Source of the DNA: Planctomycetota bacterium
GTDB lineage: Bacteria > Planctomycetota > Phycisphaerae > Sedimentisphaerales > Anaerobacaceae
Assembly (NCBI GenBank): GCA_025459125.1
Contig: JALORE010000018.1
Coordinates: forward strand, 1 to 40,414
Length of the DNA stretch: 40,414 nt
Reading direction: 5' to 3'
Position numbers and translations under genes: made by a program. Below the pieces are notes generated by a model, which did no database searches, was not told the origin of the DNA, and saw nothing but the letters and a program-made list of their open reading frames with translations. Every line of letters starts with the position of its first letter. Positions within the stretch are counted from its first letter, which is position 1. This document shows, one piece after another, positions 35,835 to 40,414 of the stretch.

Positions 35835-36350
35835 TTACGACAGGAAGATGGTGGGGCTCTGCGCATGTCGTCGAAAATCGTCGGCACTGAGGGTGACCGT
35901 CCGCCATTTCGGGCTGCGGCGTCTCATGTGCTGGCGATAGTCGTCGAGCCCCAGGCAAAAGAACACGTAGCGGTCGAGACTCAGAGAGACAACTTCGCAG
36001 CCGTTGAAGTCCACATCCGCCTGGGTCACGCGGTAGGCAAAGACGAACACCGCCTCATGGTCGCGGCCGAGCGCCTCCCGCCACACTTGCAGGCTTTGGA
36101 TGTCATCGAGCGTCACCCAGCAGTCCAGCCCGGCCAACTCCGCCAGGGAGGCGCCTCGGAACGTCCGGCCTTTGACCTCTGCGATCACCTTGCGGTCCGG
36201 CCGGGGCAGAAGCAGGAAATCGAAGTTCTTGATGGATTGGCGCAACGATCCCAGCCGCTTGTGCTCGTCACTCCGGACATAAGGGACTTGATGATCGAGC
36301 AGCCAGTTCTCGAACGCACGCTCGTAGCGGTTCGCAGAAAAGTCCCGCAT
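35835..36350 (-). CDS. HYExAFE-family nuclease-fold-like protein
   Basis: A 171-residue cytoplasmic protein. NRYERAFENWLLDHQVPYV matches the start of the planctomycete HYExAFE family. NFDFLLL (Asp 44) and IAEVKGR (Glu 58, Lys 60) form a D...ExK pattern like PD-(D/E)XK nucleases, so a nucleic-acid-cleaving or binding role is plausible but unproven. GGGGAGG precedes the ATG. The family is confined to planctomycetes as far as I know and has no assigned function. It lies upstream of the VTC operon in the same direction but with a separate promoter between them. Confidence 0.72.
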   Translation of the reverse strand: MRDFSANRYERAFENWLLDHQVPYVRSDEHKRLGSLRQSIKNFDFLLLPRPDRKVIAEVKGRTFRGASLAELAGLDCWVTLDDIQSLQVWREALGRDHEAVFVFAYRVTQADVDFNGCEVVSLSLDRYVFFCLGLDDYRQHMRRRSPKWRTVTLSADDFRRHAQSPTIFLS

Positions 36351-36424
36351 CGGAGTCGTCCTCCCCTGCGACAGACCACCAACACCGCAGTCCCCAGGGC
36401 CAGTGCAAATCAGCGGGTGCCCCG

Positions 36425-36532
36425 GGTGGCATCGTCACGCGCAGCGTGTTTGCAGTGACGCCGTAAGGCGTTATCTTGTATGCCCTGACAGGCACACTAC
36501 AAACTCAGGCCTTCGGCCTTGACGATGCCACC
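36425..36532. repeat. Highly structured 108-nt element with nested hairpins
   Basis: A 12-bp outer stem, GGTGGCATCGTC (36425-36436) with GACGATGCCACC (36521-36532), encloses: hairpin ACGC/GCGT (36437-36447); stem GTTTGCAGTG (36448-36457) with CACTACAAAC (36495-36504), one mismatch, itself holding hairpins ACGCC/GGCGT (36458-36471, GTAA loop) and TGCC/GGCA (36481-36494); and hairpin AGGCC/GGCCT (36507-36519). Nearly every base outside the linker is paired. It fills the gap between hisS and the HYExAFE gene. It may be a structured RNA or a mobile palindrome. Part of its left arm recurs at 38420-38438. Confidence 0.75.
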
Positions 36533-36597
36533 AACGCAGAGTCATTCTCGGGATCTCACGAGCGCCCTGCCGGATTCACCCGCCGGCCTTGACCCGG

Positions 36598-37890
36598 TCA
36601 GGAACTCAGCCGTGACAGGAACTGCTCCACGTCGATCGATTCCTGCACGCCGGTCGCCATGTCCTTGATGACCAGTTGCCGCCTCTCTACATACTCCTGG
36701 CCGATGATGATGCACTTCCTGGCACCCTGGGCGGTCGCATCCTTGAGTTGCTTCGAAAGGCCTCCCTGTCTGTAACTGAAGTTTGCCGAATGTCCCCGCG
36801 AACGAATCGCGGCCGCGAGTCGGTACATATCGGAGCCAAGGAGCTGCTCCGCAAAAGTGACGAAGTATTCAAGCGGAGGCTTGATTGCCTGCTTCTCCAG
36901 CAATCCCCTTTCCTGGAGTAGGATCTCCAGCACAACATCGCCCATCCCCATGCCGGTCGCGGGAATCGGCGGTCCGCCGAAGTCCCGCAGCAGGTTGTCG
37001 TAGCGTCCACCACCGCAGATGGCCCTCAGTTCACCCGCGATGTCATGTACCTCAAACACCATCCCAGTGTAATACGCGAGGCCTCGAACAACGCTCGGAT
37101 CAAACCGACAATACTCCCCAACTCCCATCCATTCGAGCATCGCAAATATCTTCTCGACATCCCTGACAGCGTCCATGATGGTCTCGTTCGTGCCCGCCAC
37201 CTCTCTGACCTGCCCGATAGCATCGAGCGCCATGAAGTCCAATACCTTCTTGGCTTGGTTCCTGTCAGGAACCTGTTCGGCCAGCACTGCCTCAAAGGCC
37301 TCGGCTGGGAGTTTCGCCTTCTTATCGAGTACGGCGTAAAGCGAATCGAGCTTCTCCGGCGGAATCCCTATGTCCGTCAGAACGGCTGCCAGGAGCTTTC
37401 GGCTGGAGATCTTGGCCTGGATGTCCTTGCTGGTCAGCCCAACCATTCGCAAGTAGTCAAGAGCGGTGAAGATGACCTCGGCATCAGCCTGACCCAAGTT
37501 CTCGCCAATGATGTCAATATTCCATTGGAAGAACTCCCGCAGCCGGCCCTTCTGGGGCCGTTCCGCCCGGCACAGGCGCGGGACGGCGAACCACTTGATC
37601 GGCCGAGGCAGCGAATTGATCGTCTGATTCACCATGCGCGCCAGCGTCGGCGTGATCTCCGGGCGAATCGCCAACTCCCGGCCCCCGCGGTCCTGCAGCG
37701 AGAACAGCTGCTCGACGATCTCCTGCCCGCTCTTGATCTGGTACATGGTCAGGTACTCGAAGATCGGTCCGTCGTACTCCTCGAAGCCGTTGCGAATCGA
37801 GACCTTCTTCCAACCGTCGATAATCCCGTTGCGCCGGGCCATTTGGGCCGGGTAGAAATCCCTGGTCCCCTTGACAGGCGGTATCTTCAT
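36598..37890 (-). CDS. hisS: Histidyl-tRNA synthetase
   Basis: A 430-residue class II synthetase charging tRNA-His. Motif 1 region starts KGTRDFYP; motif 2 is CRAERPQKGRLREFFQWNID; the histidine motifs are VRGLAYYTGMVFE and GGGRYDNLL; the anticodon-binding domain follows from about 330. Length is normal. By eye the 5' two thirds of the gene uses more A/T-ending codons than its neighbours. Its ATG overlaps the ykgJ stop (ATGA), so it is translated from that operon. Confidence 0.96.
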   Translation of the reverse strand: MKIPPVKGTRDFYPAQMARRNGIIDGWKKVSIRNGFEEYDGPIFEYLTMYQIKSGQEIVEQLFSLQDRGGRELAIRPEITPTLARMVNQTINSLPRPIKWFAVPRLCRAERPQKGRLREFFQWNIDIIGENLGQADAEVIFTALDYLRMVGLTSKDIQAKISSRKLLAAVLTDIGIPPEKLDSLYAVLDKKAKLPAEAFEAVLAEQVPDRNQAKKVLDFMALDAIGQVREVAGTNETIMDAVRDVEKIFAMLEWMGVGEYCRFDPSVVRGLAYYTGMVFEVHDIAGELRAICGGGRYDNLLRDFGGPPIPATGMGMGDVVLEILLQERGLLEKQAIKPPLEYFVTFAEQLLGSDMYRLAAAIRSRGHSANFSYRQGGLSKQLKDATAQGARKCIIIGQEYVERRQLVIKDMATGVQESIDVEQFLSRLSS

Positions 37891-38288
37891 CGCTTGGTTC
37901 TCTTTATGTTCTTGAGCTTCTGTTTTTCCGTCACGTTATTGTCAAACTTGATCCGGATAAACTCATCCATGTCCCTATCACTGGTGAAATGCAGTTCGTA
38001 GTCATACTCGCCCGGGACATAATCGCAATCCGAGTGCTTGTACGTGCGGCAGATCTTCGGCCGGCGGTCGTAGATCGCGCACCGGTGCGTCTCGGGGGAC
38101 AGGTGGCGGCAGGCGTTCCGCACGCTGAGGTACCAGTCCCCATCCTCCACGAAGACCGAGGTGCCCTCATGGCACAGATACCACCGGATATCATCGTAGT
38201 CCGCCCGGGTTTCCGGCGTTTCGATCGGCAGGGCGAAGTACCGGCAGCACAGCCCCGCACATCGGTTGCATTGCCCTCTTCGCGCCAT
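37887..38288 (-). CDS. YkgJ-family cysteine-cluster protein
   Basis: A 133-residue protein with a CxxC...CC start (QCNRCAGLCCRYFALPI) and a second set in ACRHLSPETHRCAIYDRRP then ICRTYKHSDC, the pattern of the YkgJ/UPF0153 zinc- or iron-chelating family. Function is unknown in general. ATG 38288 is used; a TTG six bases upstream has a better placed AGGGTGAG. It is the promoter-proximal gene of a two-gene unit with hisS, an arrangement that may reflect metal or redox control, though this is speculative. Confidence 0.82.
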   Translation of the reverse strand: MARRGQCNRCAGLCCRYFALPIETPETRADYDDIRWYLCHEGTSVFVEDGDWYLSVRNACRHLSPETHRCAIYDRRPKICRTYKHSDCDYVPGEYDYELHFTSDRDMDEFIRIKFDNNVTEKQKLKNIKRTKR

Positions 38289-38338
38289 CCGCAAAATCGC
38301 TCACCCTTTCGTACACGAAGCTTCTCTGCAAAGACCGC

Positions 38339-38367
38339 ACTATAAGCCGCGACCCGCCCACCGTCAA
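38339..38367 (-). promoter_or_regulatory. Sigma70 promoter of ykgJ-hisS
   Basis: On the minus strand TTGACG (38367-38362), a 17-nt spacer and TATAGT (38344-38339). The transcript would start about 45 nt before the ykgJ ATG. Confidence 0.8.
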
Positions 38368-38419
38368 GAAACCTCGCCGGGCAGCCCAAGGTGATCGCAA
38401 AGTCCCGGGAATGGCTCTA

Positions 38420-38438
38420 CCCGGGTGGCACCGTCACG
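38420..38438. repeat. Partial copy of the 36421-36439 repeat arm
   Basis: These 19 bases match 36421-36439 with a single mismatch (C for T in GGTGGCATCGTC). No complementary right arm follows, so only the left edge of the larger element is present here. Confidence 0.6.
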
Positions 38439-38499
38439 GCGGCAGGCCCCGGCGGGTCTCCCCGACGCAAAATATTTTCGAAAAATCCCATTTATGCCA

Positions 38500-38528
38500 T
38501 TGACTTGTGTCACGAGCGTCTATAGGAT
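38500..38528 (+). promoter_or_regulatory. Strong promoter with AT-rich upstream element for the small RNA
   Basis: TTGACT (38500-38505), a 17-nt spacer and TAGGAT (38523-38528). The bases 38468-38497 (AAAATATTTTCGAAAAAT and on) are AT-rich like an UP element, in contrast to the GC-rich surroundings. No protein gene follows on this strand before the terminator. Confidence 0.68.
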
Positions 38529-38534
38529 TGAATT

Positions 38535-38607
38535 CAGTAATCTTGTCCACAGGCCCCCGCATAGTCTCGCTTCCTCTCCCTCATCAATAGCGGGGGCTTC
38601 TTTTTTT
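38535..38607 (+). ncRNA. Candidate small RNA of about 70 nt with pyrimidine-rich loop
   Basis: The region runs from the predicted start after the -10 to a T run. Its 3' half is a GCCCCCGC/GCGGGGGC stem closing a 29-nt loop that contains CTTCCTCTCCCTC. A loop of this kind could pair with ribosome-binding sites (GAGG-rich), as C/U-rich loops do in known regulatory RNAs; that is inference. No known RNA family (tRNA, 6S, SRP, tmRNA) fits. Short open frames across it do not look coding. Confidence 0.58.
38553..38607 (+). terminator. Intrinsic terminator of the small RNA
   Basis: GCCCCCGC (38553-38560) with GCGGGGGC (38590-38597), loop of 29 nt, then CTTC and seven T (38601-38607). The T run lies on the plus strand only. 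Confidence 0.75.
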
Positions 38608-38796
38608 CCGTCCCCAAACAGGATATCCCGGAGAGACTCCGGCCGTGGCATGAACTTATCATCGATCGTGATGATAAGCTGAATCTGGCACATCATCGCG
38701 ACTGCCGGCGTAGGCGTAGCAGGAGCCCGATCCCGGATCAGAGACCGTTACTTCGGACGGACAGGGAATGACGCAGATTCCGCCACCGGCGCGGAG
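38608..38796. other. Non-coding stretch with two hairpins
   Basis: CCGGAG/CTCCGG (38628-38642) and CTTATCATC (38655-38663) with GATGATAAG (38670-38678) are perfect hairpins. The second is AT-rich. Together they lie downstream of the stop of the minus-strand Tat gene and might protect or end its transcript. No gene is seen. Confidence 0.4.
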
Positions 38797-39813
38797 TTAC
38801 GCCCGCCAGGGCCGGGAGCGTTTGATCTCACCCGCCAGGACCTTCTGGGCGATCAACGCGTTCTCGCGGACCTGGAAGTCAAACATCCCCACGCACAGGA
38901 AATCGGCGCCGGCTTCGAAGGCGAACTGGAAGCCGTCCCGGGGATGAATCGCGCCGGCCGCGAGGACCTTGAAGCCAACCCACGGCTGTTCCAGACCTTT
39001 CATGTACTCGATGGTCTCCTGGGGATTACGGCACCACATGTTGTCGTGGAACTCGTCGTGGTCCTTGCTGTTGCTGCCCATGACATCGAATACCTTGCGG
39101 TTCTCGCGGGGTGTCGCCGACCAGTAATTGTCCGGGTGGACCGTCTTGACCCAGAAGTCCGGCTTGAGACCCGCCTGGACACAGGCCTTGATGGTCTCCA
39201 GATCGTGGGCCCCGAGTCCGCCGGCCACCTTGAATTCCTGGATATAGGCGAGTGCCTCGCCCAAGGCAGCGACCTGACCGTCCCGCACCGCCTTGTCGGC
39301 AAGACCTCCCTGCACGTAGACGCCGTGGGCGCCGCCGTCGACGGATCGTCTGATGCCCTCCTTGATGTCCTTGCCCGAGGCGCAGTCGGAGAACCAGAGG
39401 ATCTTGCCGCCCCGCTCGTTCCAGTACCGGTTGATCACCCGGTCGGAGACGGGATTCGTCAGGACCGTGTTGACACCCATCTCCTCGGCCAACTCCAGCG
39501 TCTGGAACACCTTGTCGTCGGTGTGGTAGGCTTTGACGAGAGACGAGACGTACATCAGGTCCCGGCTGTGAGCCCATCCGCCAATCAGGTTGCCGCCGCA
39601 GAAGATCCGGCTGACCTTCAGGCCCTTGATTTGCCCGCACGGCATCTTTGCTCCGGCGGCCTGCGTTCCGCTGTCTTTGGGCCTGCCCCCACCTGCGGCC
39701 GCCTGGGCCAGCAGGTTCTGCTCCTCAAAGCTGGCCAGCCCCAGGGCCACCCCCGCCGACGTAGCAACCGATCCCTTGATGAAGCCGCGACGATTCACTT
39801 CGCTGGACGCCAT
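38797..39813 (-). CDS. Tat-exported TIM-barrel-like protein of unknown function (paralogue 1)
   Basis: A 338-residue protein from ATG 39813. SSEVNRRGFIKGSVATSAG is a twin-arginine signal, so it is exported folded. The body (ISRIFCGGNLIGGWAHSRD-like VSRIFCGGNLIGGWAH, ALGEALAYIQEF, VGGL-like AGGLGAHDLETIKACVQ, VKTVHPDNYWSA, FKVLAAGAIHPRDGF) has the repeating strand-helix pattern of a TIM barrel, distantly like aldo/keto reductases, without a clear catalytic tetrad. Several cysteines and histidines could bind metal. The next gene upstream in the transcript is a close paralogue. Substrate unknown. Confidence 0.7.
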   Translation of the reverse strand: MASSEVNRRGFIKGSVATSAGVALGLASFEEQNLLAQAAAGGGRPKDSGTQAAGAKMPCGQIKGLKVSRIFCGGNLIGGWAHSRDLMYVSSLVKAYHTDDKVFQTLELAEEMGVNTVLTNPVSDRVINRYWNERGGKILWFSDCASGKDIKEGIRRSVDGGAHGVYVQGGLADKAVRDGQVAALGEALAYIQEFKVAGGLGAHDLETIKACVQAGLKPDFWVKTVHPDNYWSATPRENRKVFDVMGSNSKDHDEFHDNMWCRNPQETIEYMKGLEQPWVGFKVLAAGAIHPRDGFQFAFEAGADFLCVGMFDFQVRENALIAQKVLAGEIKRSRPWRA

Positions 39814-39856
39814 AGTTCTTACCCTCAACTGAGATTGTCACGTTCGCCCGCCGGGC

Positions 39857-40414
39857 CTACGACCGCCAGGGCCGCTGCCGGGACAGAGTGCCCGAGAGGA
39901 TATTCTTCGCGATGACCACATCCTCCCGGACCTGAAAATCGAACATCCCCACACACAGGAAGTCGGCGCCGTTCTGGAAGGCGTGTTTGAACCCATCGCG
40001 GGGATGGATCGCCCCGGCCGCCAGGACTTTGTAGGCAATCCAGGGCTTCTCGACTTTCTGCATGAACTCGACCGTCTTGTCCGGCTCTTTGTCCCAGTAA
40101 TTATCGATGCTGTAGTTGTCGATCACGTCCTTCTGCTGGTCGGGCCGCCGGGTCGACCAGTAGCTGGTGCTATGGTGGGTTTTCATGTAGAAGTCCACCG
40201 GCAGCCGGGCTTCCTCGCAGGCCATCACGGTTCCGAGATTGTGCCCGCCGACGCCGGCGATTACGCCGTTCTGCTGGATGACGTCGACCAGCTTGCCGAT
40301 CAGATCCACCTTGCCGGCCCGCGACCACTCATCCCCCAGGTTGCCGATCAGAAACGCTCCCACCGCCCCGCCGTCGATGGCCCGTTTGACGTCGGTCTCC
40401 AGGTCGTTCGGTTT
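39857..40414 (-). CDS. Paralogue 2 of the Tat-exported TIM-barrel-like protein (5' end beyond window)
   Basis: The last 186 or so residues are present; the frame stays open to the right edge (KPNDLETDVKRAIDGGAV). It matches paralogue 1 strongly: KVLAAGAIHPRDGFKHAF and FLCVGMFDFQVRED have direct counterparts, and both end in RPWR plus one residue. VGGHNLGTVMACEEARLP and MKTHHSTSYWST align with its barrel segments. A 43-bp gap to the next start suggests cotranscription. Whether it carries its own Tat signal cannot be seen. Confidence 0.75.
   Translation of the reverse strand, partial: KPNDLETDVKRAIDGGAVGAFLIGNLGDEWSRAGKVDLIGKLVDVIQQNGVIAGVGGHNLGTVMACEEARLPVDFYMKTHHSTSYWSTRRPDQQKDVIDNYSIDNYWDKEPDKTVEFMQKVEKPWIAYKVLAAGAIHPRDGFKHAFQNGADFLCVGMFDFQVREDVVIAKNILSGTLSRQRPWRS

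Noticed and set aside
1..40414. CRISPR array, tRNA, rRNA, prophage or insertion sequence
   Set aside because: No regularly spaced repeats, no cloverleaf or rRNA core sequence, no transposase, integrase of phage type or structural phage gene was recognised; the Xer protein looks like the housekeeping type.

Overview
The window is visibly GC-rich and looks like a bacterial chromosome fragment from a planctomycete, most likely the Phycisphaerae/Sedimentisphaerales side of Planctomycetota. Pointers are a HYExAFE-type nuclease-like protein, DUF1080 and lamin-tail-like exported proteins, a degenerate dockerin-like C-terminal tail, a Rho factor with a long charged N-terminal extension, and tandem Tat-exported TIM-barrel-like paralogues. 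This placement is inference from protein families; no rRNA or tRNA gene was recognised.

Left third (1-18050). The left edge holds what looks like a decayed two-component pair (partial receiver protein and a histidine kinase remnant), then a DUF1080 lipoprotein divergent from an exported transglutaminase-like/TPR protein. Housekeeping genes follow on the plus strand: coaE, rho (with a strong terminator), valS and a DUF151 nuclease, then lspA and a TPR lipoprotein on the minus strand. Next come gpmI, mutL and a BtuFCD-type cobalamin/iron-complex ABC importer; mutL and the importer are joined by tiny overlaps.

Middle (18050-29750). A DksA/TraR-like protein without most zinc ligands, yacG, a multi-pass membrane protein and a CapD/WbpM-type sugar-nucleotide dehydratase run rightward to a bidirectional terminator. 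A minus-strand block faces them: leuS, a CYTH phosphatase/cyclase-like protein, kdsA, a COG0731-type radical SAM protein, a small hypothetical protein and a Xer recombinase. kdsA and capD point to KDO and surface polysaccharide, so to a Gram-negative style envelope.

Right third (29750-40414, minus strand). The most interesting unit is a compact operon: VTC-type (polyphosphate polymerase-like) protein, DUF4956 membrane protein, HlyD adaptor, TolC-like outer membrane lipoprotein, then an exported lamin-tail-like protein. It has its own good promoter and a hairpin in the leader. Beyond it lie a HYExAFE protein, ykgJ-hisS, a probable small RNA with a strong promoter, and two Tat-exported paralogues, the last cut by the window edge.

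Several repeat families are scattered through the window. AT-rich inverted repeats sit exactly on the stop codons of valS and gpmI. A heptad repeat sits at the leuS stop and CYTH start and also lies in frame inside leuS. There is also a 108-nt multi-hairpin element at 36425-36532 and a palindromic element at 29654-29732. These repeats, the small RNA and the VTC/DUF4956/HlyD/TolC operon are the parts most worth following up.
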